Counted from the first letter of the stretch, positions 1-6,135 are shown. The stretch is 6,508 nucleotides of DNA from Actinomycetota bacterium (GCA_011682565.1 JAACEJ010000214.1:1-6508); one strand, 5' to 3'. Notes: generated by a model not told the origin, from the letters alone. Program-made: numbers and translations.

Positions 1-1476
1 CAAACGGGTACGCCTATGAACGCTGTTTCATTGATCGCCGTGAATGACACCTCCGCATATCCTTTCTGGCCGTTTGCGAAAATTGAAGACAATGGCGAGT
101 ACAGCCTCGGTCCTCTTCCACAAGGAAAATATAAAATTCTTGCCCTCACCGGTTTCGGCAGGGATGAGGGCTACCTCTCCGAATTTTACGACGGCAAGCT
201 GCAATTTGATAAAGCGGATGTTTTGAATTTGTCTGCCGGTGAAATGTCGAATATAAATTTTGCTTTAAAAAAGGGCGCGGTTATCGAGGGTTTTGTGGAT
301 CTCGCACCCGGCGATGTTGTTCATTGGGCCGGTAAAGATACATTGGACGGCATCCCTGTCGTTGCTTTTGACGCGGAAACCGGCAAAGCTGCAAGTTATG
401 ATTTTGTTCAGTTCAATGGCGGTTACCGTATCGAAAAATTGTTTCCCGGCTCTTACAAAGTAATGGCTCTGCCGATCCCTTCACCGTTTGCTGCGACGTA
501 TTTCGGCGGTGGCGCCGCGTTCGATGATGCATCCAGCGAAGCGATTAACGTGAATTTTGGCGATAAATTTTCCGCGGACATTGAACTGCAAAAAGCCGGC
601 GGCAGCATCTCCGGCCACGTTGTTCGTCTGGAGGATGACGCGCCGCTTGCAAATATCGTCGTGATTGCTTATACGGCATCCGGCCATGCTGCCGGTTTTG
701 CTATAACCGACCTGGACATGAAAACCGGCTTGTCAAGTTCTGATGACGGCTCTTATGTGATCCGGGGCCTCCGCTCCGGTGAATATTTTGTGCGCACTTT
801 TGCCCTGTCTTCTGCCCTCGGCCTCATCAACCAGGTCTCGGCGCTAAGCAGCATCGGTAAAGATACGGATATCCTGCAATTGCTTGGCGGCGGTCTGGAC
901 ATCAATCTCAGTTTCGACGCCTATGCCGATAAATGGTACGCTGATGAAATTGCCAAAACGGATATTAATCTGAACGAGCTTCTTTTCAGTGCCAGCAGCT
1001 ACGGTGTGCCGAGCGAGTGGGATAATGCCCTGTTTCCGCTTTATGCACCCGTGCCGTTTTTCAATCCTGTTCCGGAAAACGTGACGGCTGTGAACGTTAC
1101 CGATGGTGCAACTGCAGCAGGTATCGATTTTCAACTCCGTCCCGGCAGTTTTAACGACATTGTTAATGATGTTCCGAAAAATAGAATTTCAATTCCTGAG
1201 CAATTTGTTGTGCAGCAAAATTATCCCAATCCGTTCAATCCTACTACGCGGATAACTTATTCGCTGCCGCGAAACGCTTTTGTCAGCATTGATATTTTCG
1301 ATGCATTGGGACGTCATGTCCGCTCGCTTGTAAACCAAAATACTTCAGCCGGACAGCATGATATTTCGTGGGATGGCGTCGATGGGAATGGTAAAGCGGT
1401 TGCCGCTGGACTTTATTTTACCCGGGTGAAGGCAATGGGTGAGGTGAGGATGATTAAAATGTTGTATGTGAAATGA
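1..1476 (+). CDS. Secreted multi-module protein with C-terminal type IX secretion sorting domain (5' partial)
   Basis: The frame is open to the left edge. The first in-window ATG (base 16) lies inside a beta-sandwich module, so the true start is upstream and at least 491 residues are present. Counting from that ATG, three carboxypeptidase-regulatory-like modules can be seen: about residues 1-90 (ending GEYSLGPLPQGKYKILAL), 90-190 (GGYRIEKLFPGSYKVMAL) and 195-265 (DGSYVIRGLRSGEYFVRTF). Each is linked by an aromatic, Asp-rich stretch leading to a 'G..x..I.F.L..G' strand; a degenerate fourth linker ends near 380. Residues about 395-486 form a FlgD-like/Por sorting domain: NYPNPFNP (402-409), then IDIFDALGRHVRSL, a W-D-G-D-G-N-G turn and GLYF, ending in MLYVK. 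In families with this tail the domain directs export through T9SS and attachment or release at the cell surface. No enzyme domain is visible, so the role (adhesion, matrix or scaffold) is unknown. It is not obviously linked to the genes that follow. Confidence 0.85.
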   Translation, partial: QTGTPMNAVSLIAVNDTSAYPFWPFAKIEDNGEYSLGPLPQGKYKILALTGFGRDEGYLSEFYDGKLQFDKADVLNLSAGEMSNINFALKKGAVIEGFVDLAPGDVVHWAGKDTLDGIPVVAFDAETGKAASYDFVQFNGGYRIEKLFPGSYKVMALPIPSPFAATYFGGGAAFDDASSEAINVNFGDKFSADIELQKAGGSISGHVVRLEDDAPLANIVVIAYTASGHAAGFAITDLDMKTGLSSSDDGSYVIRGLRSGEYFVRTFALSSALGLINQVSALSSIGKDTDILQLLGGGLDINLSFDAYADKWYADEIAKTDINLNELLFSASSYGVPSEWDNALFPLYAPVPFFNPVPENVTAVNVTDGATAAGIDFQLRPGSFNDIVNDVPKNRISIPEQFVVQQNYPNPFNPTTRITYSLPRNAFVSIDIFDALGRHVRSLVNQNTSAGQHDISWDGVDGNGKAVAAGLYFTRVKAMGEVRMIKMLYVK

Positions 1477-1632
1477 ATTTAGATGCTTAGAGCGTTGCAT
1501 AATACGTAACGGATTAAAAACCAACCCCTTTCGGAAGGATGCCTATTTTTTTCTATTTGATTTTATCATAAACAGTAACTATATCTTTTGGTGAGTATGA
1601 TTAGACAAATATTATTACATCATCAAAAATAT

Positions 1633-1637
1633 GAGGT
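1633..1637 (+). promoter_or_regulatory. Ribosome binding site (GAGGT) that fixes the antitoxin start
   Basis: GAGGT lies 4 bases before the ATG at 1642. The same reading frame is open further upstream, with TTG 1588, GTG 1591 and ATG 1597 as alternative starts. Only the 1642 start has this purine-rich signal close by, and it places the AbrB-fold motif at the usual N-terminal position. The spacing is slightly short. Confidence 0.5.
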
Positions 1638-1641
1638 AGAT

Positions 1642-1881
1642 ATGCCTGCACAAACAGTAAAAATTGATAAAAAAAGGCGCATCAAACTGCCTGAAAAAAT
1701 GTGCGATGTGATCGGGCTTTTGCCGGAAACAGATGTTATCATTGAATTGACAGATAATGGGCTTTTCATCAAGCCAAAGCTTTCGGCAACACCGATCACC
1801 AAAAGAATTGCAAATATGGGACTACCCGTAACTGATTGGATTCAAATGGAAAAAGAGATTGAGAGAGGACATTTGCGATAA
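1642..1881 (+). CDS. AbrB/MazE/VapB-type antitoxin (orphaned)
   Basis: This 79-residue protein begins MPAQTVKIDKKRRIKLPEK, the beginning of the swapped-hairpin AbrB (SpoVT/MazE) DNA-binding fold, where a TVxID-x-x-GRI-x-LP pattern is usual; here the Gly is replaced by Arg. Residues about 4-46 form the DNA-binding dimer domain (…IGLLPETDVIIELTDNGLFIKP). The tail (about 47-79) has ITKRIANMGLPVTDW and MEKEIERGHL, the kind of segment that in VapB-like antitoxins wraps around and blocks a PIN toxin. The start at 1642 is preferred over the longer TTG, GTG and ATG options from 1588 on because of the ribosome site and the domain boundary. A TTGATT/TATATC pair 17 bases apart (1557-1585) could be a promoter but is weak. 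The stop overlaps the start of the toxin stub by one base (TAATG), the usual coupled arrangement. By family analogy the protein would repress its own promoter and neutralise the toxin. With the toxin broken it may persist as a regulator, or as an antidote to a related toxin elsewhere. Confidence 0.8.
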   Translation: MPAQTVKIDKKRRIKLPEKMCDVIGLLPETDVIIELTDNGLFIKPKLSATPITKRIANMGLPVTDWIQMEKEIERGHLR

Positions 1882-1994
1882 TGGATGATCCGGTATTCTA
1901 GGACGCGAATGTTTTTATGTATGCTGCTGGAAAATCTCATATTTATAAAAATCTTTGTCTTTATCTCCTAACTCGAAAAAGAAACGGAAAATAA
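1881..1994 (+). pseudogene. Broken PIN-domain (VapC-like) toxin gene, N-terminal stub
   Basis: Starting at the ATG that overlaps the antitoxin stop, the reading is MDDPVF, a TAG stop at codon 7 (1899-1901), then in the same frame DANVFMYAAGKSHIYKN and LCLYLL, with a TAA at 1992-1994. PIN ribonucleases begin with a 'VFLDxNVFLYAxG..HP.K..C' strand-helix. The first catalytic Asp is retained (codon 8), and the stop sits where Leu is expected, consistent with one base change (TTG to TAG). Similarity fades after codon 30 (about base 1970) and the frame closes soon after. A normal PIN toxin has 130-150 residues, so the remaining acidic active-site residues are missing. The gene cannot make an active RNase. 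The position, 1-bp overlap and partner type all fit a vapBC-like operon. The identification rests on a short stretch but a characteristic one. Confidence 0.72.
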
Positions 1995-1998
1995 TTTA

Positions 1999-2025
1999 AC
2001 GCAGAGTACGCCGAGATCGCGGAGA
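1999..2025. repeat. Three tandem degenerate 9-bp units (ACGCNGAGN type)
   Basis: The units are ACGCAGAGT, ACGCCGAGA and TCGCGGAGA, directly adjacent and followed by AAAAACG. It is a local GC-rich island in an AT-rich spacer and begins 5 bases after the end of the toxin stub frame. From memory, similar 'acgcagag' intergenic repeats are dispersed in many environmental bacterial genomes; that is recollection, not a search. It could mark the insertion or recombination point that removed the rest of the toxin gene. Confidence 0.55.
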
Positions 2026-2134
2026 AAAACGTGACTAAAAAACAATAAAAAACTGGGTCAATATCAAATTGAGTGGGTAAAGTAGTACGTTGCCACTTTG
2101 TTATTAGATTTAAAGACAAAATGATTAAATGAAT

Positions 2135-2152
2135 AGTTCGTTAACTCGAACT
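2135..2152. repeat. Short perfect inverted repeat
   Basis: AGTTCG and CGAACT flank the six bases TTAACT. No T run follows the arms on either strand, so it does not look like a standard intrinsic terminator. It lies about 135 bases beyond the ccmD stop on the ccm coding strand and could be a weak hairpin or an operator-like site. No function can be assigned. Confidence 0.35.
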
Positions 2153-2288
2153 TGCAGTAGGCAAAATGACACCACATGAAAAAAACAAAGAAATATCCAG
2201 TATAAAAAAAGCAACCGAGATGTAACTGAACAAGGCGTGTCATTCAGGATGAATCTTGTTGGGAAAACGCGATAATTTGATTCATTAC

Positions 2289-2438
2289 TCAATTGCCTTC
2301 CGATTTGTACCCATCTTCCTTCAACAACTTTATCTCCCTCTGTATAAAACTCAACTTTTTGCCGATATTAAGCAAGTAGAGAAAGATTGCCGTCCAGATA
2401 AAAGCATACGCTATAAATAAATAAGTCAGATTGCTCAT
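2289..2438 (-). CDS. ccmD: CcmD-like small membrane protein of heme export
   Basis: A 49-residue frame of the short CcmD type. It begins MSNLTYLFIAYAFIW, continues TAIFLYLLNIG as a single membrane helix (about residues 5-25), and then gives a charged cytoplasmic tail, KKLSFIQREIKLLKEDG, predicted helical. The pattern of a short N-terminus, a 'Y..YA..W...F.YLL' helix and a basic/acidic amphipathic helix is that of CcmD. In studied systems CcmD associates with CcmC and CcmAB and is needed to release holo-CcmE. It lies 13 bases after ccmC on the same strand, has its own ribosome site (AAGGA, 7 bases upstream), and is the last gene of the run. CcmD sequences diverge strongly, so the assignment leans on position plus topology; both agree. 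Confidence 0.82.
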   Translation of the reverse strand: MSNLTYLFIAYAFIWTAIFLYLLNIGKKLSFIQREIKLLKEDGYKSEGN

Positions 2439-2445
2439 ATATTGT

Positions 2446-2450
2446 TCCTT
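2446..2450 (-). promoter_or_regulatory. Ribosome binding site for ccmD
   Basis: On the minus strand AAGGA stands 7 bases before the ATG at 2438. It lies in the 13-base gap between ccmC and ccmD and supports the short frame being a translated gene. Confidence 0.6.
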
Positions 2451-2451
2451 T

Positions 2452-3129
2452 CTATGAATGAATCTTAATTTTCAGCCTTTCAAACTCTGTTGCTACCATT
2501 CCCGTTTTATATCTTAGAAATAACAAAGTAGCAAATAATATAGTAAACGCGCCGAGACAAATCATTAACGTCATCAGCATTTCCGGCGCAAGACCGCTCC
2601 CCTCTTTGCCGCCCATAACCGGGGCAGGGTGCAGCGTGCGCCACCAGCGGATGGACATGTAAACAATGGGAACATCCAGGAAACCGATGATGCCGAATAC
2701 GGCGGCGAATCGCGCTCCTCTTTCTTTGTCGTGTACATAACTGCGCAGCATCAGGTAGGCGATATAGATGAGCCACAAAATAAAGGACGTGGTCAGTCGG
2801 GCGTCCCAGGTCCAAAAGGTATTCCATACCGGTTTTGCCCACATCGGCCCGGTGATCAAGACGATGGTGATGAACAGCACGCCGATCTCCGCCGAACTTG
2901 CCGCCAGTATATCCCACGATTCTTTGCCGGTGCGCAAAAAGGCAATGCTCGCAATACAAACGACAAAAAAGGCGAGAAACGAAACCCAGGCCGAGGGAAC
3001 ATGAAAATAGAATATTCTTTGCACATCGCCCATCGTACGTTCGGTCGGCGCATAGATAAAAGCAAAATAGAGCGCCGCTAAAATTGCGACGTAGCTTAAC
3101 AGAATGGGAATCAGATATTTTTTATCCAT
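2452..3129 (-). CDS. ccmC: Heme-handling membrane protein CcmC (WWD family)
   Basis: A 225-residue polytopic inner-membrane protein, close to the usual CcmC length, with about six membrane helices. Family landmarks are present. FYFHVPSAW carries His43, and the tryptophan-rich WWD segment (GPMWAKPVWNTFWTWDARL, about 94-112) lies between helices. SIRWWRTLHP carries His167. In studied CcmC proteins the two conserved histidines act as axial heme ligands flanking the WWD domain, and the protein presents heme to the chaperone CcmE for covalent attachment. The WWD segment also occurs in CcmF and in CcsA of System II, but the length and the two-histidine layout match CcmC. It starts 11 bases after the ccmB stop, with an AGAGG-like ribosome site overlapping that stop, and is followed by ccmD. 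All key residues appear intact. Confidence 0.95.
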   Translation of the reverse strand: MDKKYLIPILLSYVAILAALYFAFIYAPTERTMGDVQRIFYFHVPSAWVSFLAFFVVCIASIAFLRTGKESWDILAASSAEIGVLFITIVLITGPMWAKPVWNTFWTWDARLTTSFILWLIYIAYLMLRSYVHDKERGARFAAVFGIIGFLDVPIVYMSIRWWRTLHPAPVMGGKEGSGLAPEMLMTLMICLGAFTILFATLLFLRYKTGMVATEFERLKIKIHS

Positions 3130-3140
3130 AACGGGGGCCT

Positions 3141-3818
3141 CTATTCTTCAAGAACATATTCATATAATAAAAAACAAACAACCAGAAAAATAACATCGAA
3201 AATAATGAGAATGCGCATCCACGACCAGATTTGGGAAATGTCCCTGCCGGCCAGCAGGTACGATGTGCTTTTTGAAGCTGCCAGAATAATTGGAATGGTG
3301 ACTGGAAATAACAGAATCGGCAACATTACTTCACGGGATTTTGTGTTTGCCGAAATTGTGGAAAAAAGTGTGCCCACACCGGCAAAACCGAGCGTTCCGA
3401 GAAAGAGTACCAGCAGCAACAGCGGCAGTACACCGTGAAGGTCCAGGTCGAACAGCACAACCATAACCGGCAATGAAATGATTTCCACGATGGTAATAAA
3501 AATAATATTTCCGATCACTTTGGCAATATAAAGCAAACTGCGGTCAACCGGACAAAGCAGAATGCCCTGCATGTGAGCGTTTTCATGTTCCCTGGCAAAC
3601 GATCGGCTCAGTCCGAGATTGCTGGCAAAAATGATGGCGATCCATAAAATCCCCGGTGCGGTGGTGCGGATTTGCTCGGAGCCGGGATCAAAAATAAAAT
3701 TAAAGACAGCGACGACGATGAGGGAGAACACCAGCATGGAAACAATGATTTCCTTACTGCGCATTTCCAGAATCAAATCTTTTTGGACGATGGTCAGGAT
3801 TTGTTTCAGGCCCGTCAT
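3141..3818 (-). CDS. ccmB: CcmB, membrane subunit of the Ccm ABC transporter
   Basis: A 225-residue protein with about six hydrophobic helices, the normal size for CcmB. Typical features are the cytoplasmic N-terminal 'QKDLILEMRSKE' (12-23), which precedes helix 1, and the coupling segment FAREHENAHMQGILLCPVDR (74-93), the counterpart of the family's 'FARERE.G...GLL.PLDR'. CcmB forms the permease part of the CcmAB complex, which with CcmC and CcmD uses ATP to free heme-loaded CcmE. Its ATG overlaps the ccmA stop (ATGA), so translation of the two subunits is probably coupled, which suits a fixed stoichiometry. ccmC follows 11 bases downstream. No defects were seen. Confidence 0.93.
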   Translation of the reverse strand: MTGLKQILTIVQKDLILEMRSKEIIVSMLVFSLIVVAVFNFIFDPGSEQIRTTAPGILWIAIIFASNLGLSRSFAREHENAHMQGILLCPVDRSLLYIAKVIGNIIFITIVEIISLPVMVVLFDLDLHGVLPLLLLVLFLGTLGFAGVGTLFSTISANTKSREVMLPILLFPVTIPIILAASKSTSYLLAGRDISQIWSWMRILIIFDVIFLVVCFLLYEYVLEE

Positions 3819-4510
3819 TTCGCTTTGTCCGCCAGTAAATTTTTAATGTGATTTGTTGTGATGGATGCAGTCGGCTCGTCTGCAATAACACGGCCGTCTT
3901 TGATGATGATTAATCGATGTGAATTTTTAACGGCATAGTCGATATCATGGGTTGTCAAAAGCACAGTGCTGTCGTGGGCAATGAAATTGTGCAGCAGGTC
4001 ATTCAGCATCTTGTGCGCATTGACATCGAGACCGGCAAAAGGTTCATCCAAAAGCAAGATATTCGGGCGATGAATGATTGCACGAGCCAGGGACAAACGC
4101 TGTTGCATGCCGCGTGAAAATGTTTGCACAAGCTCGTATCGCCTCGTCTGCAAATTCACCTGCTGTAACAGTTCATCAATGCGCTGCTGCAAATTTTGTA
4201 CAGCATACATTTTTCCGTAAAAATGCAGATTTTCTTCAGCAGAGAGATCACCGTATAAAAAGCTGAAATGGCTCATCACCCCAATTTGGCGGCGAACGGC
4301 TATTGGCTCTTTATCAATCCAATGGCCGGCGATTTGGGCTGTCCCTTTGGTCGGACGGGTTAATGTGGCGAGGATTCTTGTGAGCGTCGTTTTGCCTGCT
4401 CCATTCACCCCAAGTAATGTTACAAATTGTCCCTTTTGAATTTGAAAGGTAACATCCTGCAGCGCTTGATTGGAAGCAAATGATTTGCTGATGTTTCGTA
4501 CTTTGATCAT
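3815..4510 (-). CDS. ccmA: CcmA, ATPase subunit of the Ccm ABC transporter
   Basis: A 231-residue ABC ATPase. Walker A is GVNGAGKTT (34-42), the signature is FSRGMQQR (131-138) in place of LSGGQ, Walker B is ILLLDEP with catalytic Glu156, the D-loop is GLD (160-162) and the switch His is 188 (LLTTHD). At the Q-loop position Gln is replaced by His81 (VMSHFSFLYGDLSAEENL). From memory this 'SH.TFLY..L..EENL' form is common in CcmA-like ATPases outside Proteobacteria. The family assignment follows from the adjoining ccmB, ccmC and ccmD; the sequence alone would say only drug/heme-type ABC ATPase. The protein energises release of holo-CcmE on the cytoplasmic face. Its start overlaps the upstream gene's stop and its stop overlaps ccmB's start, both as ATGA, so three genes are translationally chained. 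Confidence 0.93.
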   Translation of the reverse strand: MIKVRNISKSFASNQALQDVTFQIQKGQFVTLLGVNGAGKTTLTRILATLTRPTKGTAQIAGHWIDKEPIAVRRQIGVMSHFSFLYGDLSAEENLHFYGKMYAVQNLQQRIDELLQQVNLQTRRYELVQTFSRGMQQRLSLARAIIHRPNILLLDEPFAGLDVNAHKMLNDLLHNFIAHDSTVLLTTHDIDYAVKNSHRLIIIKDGRVIADEPTASITTNHIKNLLADKAK

Positions 4511-5676
4511 TTTTTTGAGCGGGATTTTGTTTTACCGGCAGCGTTTTTGAGAGTCATTTCAATACCTACGAGTTCATCCATCAACGATTGCCTTTTGTTT
4601 TTTGTCTCCTGCAAATCATTTTGTGCCGCTGCGAGGTCGAGTCTGGCGATCTCCAGGATGAGTTCTTTTTTCCTTTGCGCTATTTTCGTGCGGTCAATTT
4701 TTTCAATTGACGAGATTTTCTTTGTCTTGCGAACATATCCAATGACCAAGGCAAGCCCAAGCAAAACAACTGTCAATATAATGATCCTGGTTGACGATTG
4801 TGCCTGTCCTCCTCCCGCGCGACGCAGCGTGAAGCTGATTCTGGTTCCTTTGGCTATGTTGTCGAGACCATAACGATGGTAGGTATTACCGCGTATTGAA
4901 AACGGCCCATCATCCGCAAGCTGTGCTGAAACCAGAGTCATGTTGGGGTCACTGATAAAAAGATTAAATGTCCGTGAAGGTTGATCGACAGTGAATGAAA
5001 CGGGAAGTGAATTTCCCTTCCATGGAATTTCATAAGAATAGGAGACTTGTTTGTTTCCCGGAAGCATTATCGTTTTATCGAATACGAATTGTCCGTGCTG
5101 AATGATTTCTCGCGATGAGGTGGCAGCGAAATTGACGGCAGTTTGTGGCAATTCAAATTGAAGCGTTGCGCCGCCGATATGCTGGTTGTGGATAGCGTGT
5201 GTAATTGCTTTTTTGCCGGGATTGTTGAGAACAAAAGACTCTCGGAATCGGACTGTTTTACCCAGATTGTCGATAAAAATATGATGCATTAATGTGTTTA
5301 CATCCGCTGCGGAATGGGTGGAATCATAAACGACAATGTCTTGTTGCAGCGGATTTGTGCCTGCTTTAAAATTCGTACCGTGGCTGTAATATCTCACCCC
5401 TTGATAATCCACGGCTGCGAACCAGGTCGAAAGTGAGTCGATGTTTTGCACAGTGAAGCGATAGTTGCCGGAGGACAGCGACCGTGTCTGTTGCAGTCCG
5501 GCCGGGTTGACATCAGTCTTTTCTATCTTTTGCAGGTGAACCTGAATCGACGCTACGGCAGAACTGTCGCGCGTCCCATCGATGATACGACCGCGGATGA
5601 TATGTTCTGCCAAAGCAGAGTGCTGGCCAACGGCAAAAAGAGCGACCACTAAAAATATTTGACACAGTTTTTTCAT
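4507..5676 (-). CDS. Ccm-operon membrane protein with periplasmic carboxypeptidase-regulatory-like domain
   Basis: 389 residues with a signal peptide (MKK, hydrophobic core, cleavage likely after ALA at 23). An N-terminal carboxypeptidase-regulatory-like beta domain follows (about 25-110; IIRGRIIDGT…SGNYRFTVQNI), then a second beta-rich domain (about 125-285) with HHIFIDNLG, LQFELP and VSYSYEIPW. Next come one membrane helix (about 298-315), a basic stop-transfer RKTKK, a coiled coil (about 336-377) and a Lys/Arg-rich end. The bulk would therefore be periplasmic, with a coiled-coil tail in the cytoplasm. No named function is known to me. Its place between a CcmI-like gene and ccmA, with an ATGA overlap, implies a role in cytochrome c maturation, perhaps as a scaffold holding apocytochrome or the ligation complex near CcmAB; this is inference. 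A GTG at 5694 in the same frame would add six residues (MEKLLL); the ATG at 5676 is chosen because it gives a standard signal peptide. Neither start has a strong ribosome site. Confidence 0.8.
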   Translation of the reverse strand: MKKLCQIFLVVALFAVGQHSALAEHIIRGRIIDGTRDSSAVASIQVHLQKIEKTDVNPAGLQQTRSLSSGNYRFTVQNIDSLSTWFAAVDYQGVRYYSHGTNFKAGTNPLQQDIVVYDSTHSAADVNTLMHHIFIDNLGKTVRFRESFVLNNPGKKAITHAIHNQHIGGATLQFELPQTAVNFAATSSREIIQHGQFVFDKTIMLPGNKQVSYSYEIPWKGNSLPVSFTVDQPSRTFNLFISDPNMTLVSAQLADDGPFSIRGNTYHRYGLDNIAKGTRISFTLRRAGGGQAQSSTRIIILTVVLLGLALVIGYVRKTKKISSIEKIDRTKIAQRKKELILEIARLDLAAAQNDLQETKNKRQSLMDELVGIEMTLKNAAGKTKSRSKK

Positions 5677-5715
5677 GAGTAAAAGTTTTTCCACAAAAAG
5701 ATTAGCCTGAGAATG

Positions 5716-6129
5716 TTACAGTTGCGCCCCGCAATTTGAACAAAATTTATTCCCCTTTTCATATTTATTTCCGCATTGCGCGCAAACCAATTCCGTTGTT
5801 GGCTGCAATTTATCTTTCACTATAGCAATTTCTGCTTCGAGATTATTCAAAAAGTTTTTATTTTTCAATCCACCTGTTCTGCCAATTTCCGAGTCAGCCT
5901 TTTGAATCGCTGCCTCACGTTCAGCAATGAGCATCTTGTAATCTTGTTCGGATAATTTTTCTGTCTGAAAATCAAATTCCAGATCGTGAATCGTTTCACG
6001 AATGAGTTGCTTTTGATGAAGCAAATCATCTGTTTTTTGATCGACAATTTGCGATTTTTTTGCAAACAGAGGTACGGCGACAAAGCCGCACACAGCAAGG
6101 ATGAAAATGTATGAAATGATTTCTATCAT
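5716..6129 (-). CDS. CcmI-like membrane-anchored zinc-ribbon protein
   Basis: 137 residues. An N-terminal membrane helix (about 3-22) precedes a helical, coiled-coil-prone region (about 30-100) holding IHDLEFDFQTEKLSEQDY (47-64). That motif resembles the 'L.DLEFD..TGKLSE.DY..L' segment of the membrane-proximal part of CcmI, the protein that hands apocytochrome to the CcmFH ligase. Instead of the TPR domain of full CcmI, the C-terminus is a zinc ribbon with Cys116, Cys119, Cys130 and Cys133 (CAQCGNKY…FCSNCG). The side of the membrane holding the ribbon cannot be decided; a periplasmic site would expose four thiols to the redox machinery, and a cytoplasmic site fits zinc binding better. The start lies 6 bases after the ccmF stop with no clear ribosome site, so translation probably depends on ccmF. 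The name CcmI-like is an inference from the motif and the context. Confidence 0.8.
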   Translation of the reverse strand: MIEIISYIFILAVCGFVAVPLFAKKSQIVDQKTDDLLHQKQLIRETIHDLEFDFQTEKLSEQDYKMLIAEREAAIQKADSEIGRTGGLKNKNFLNNLEAEIAIVKDKLQPTTELVCAQCGNKYEKGNKFCSNCGAQL

Positions 6130-6135
6130 TGATAG

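Larger units (their letters stand above)
1995..2288. other. Convergent non-coding spacer between toxin remnant and ccm operon
   Basis: About 294 AT-rich bases separate the plus-strand toxin stub from the end of the minus-strand ccm operon. The contents seen are a three-unit 9-bp repeat (1999-2025), two TGGGT words 20 bases apart (2054-2058 and 2074-2078), a 6-bp-arm inverted repeat (2135-2152), and a bulged hairpin with AACAAG/CTTGTT outer arms (2229-2260). There is no open frame longer than about 20 codons with convincing coding character, no tRNA-like fold, and no GC-rich hairpin followed by a T run on either strand. It is probably decayed sequence, partly from the lost 3' end of the toxin gene or an insertion. 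Confidence 0.6.

Noticed and set aside
1527..1552. Possible terminator after the T9SS protein gene: CCTT-TCGG-AAGG hairpin followed seven bases later by seven T
   Set aside because: The stem has only four pairs and the T run is separated from it by ATGCCTA, so the structure is too weak to call.
1588..1641. Longer antitoxin start (TTG 1588, GTG 1591 or ATG 1597)
   Set aside because: The extra 15-18 residues do not belong to the AbrB fold, and the only close ribosome site precedes the ATG at 1642.
1999..2025. CRISPR-like array
   Set aside because: There are only three adjacent 9-bp units with no spacers and no cas genes, so this is a simple short tandem repeat.
2166..2225. 19-codon plus-strand frame (MTPHEKNKEISSIKKATEM)
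   Set aside because: It is very short, has only a weak upstream GTAGG, and no recognised family. It may be a decayed gene fragment, but nothing shows that.
2229..2260. Bulged hairpin AACAAG…ATTC/GAAT-CTTGTT downstream of ccmD
   Set aside because: The stem has a seven-base bulge on one side, is AT-rich and has no T run after it on the ccm strand, so it is not supported as a terminator.
2507..3081. Long open frames on both strands within ccmC (for example 2629-3081 plus and 2507-2959 minus)
   Set aside because: They lie over a full, well-conserved ccmC and give low-complexity, Arg/His-rich translations without domain signals; they are frame shadows.
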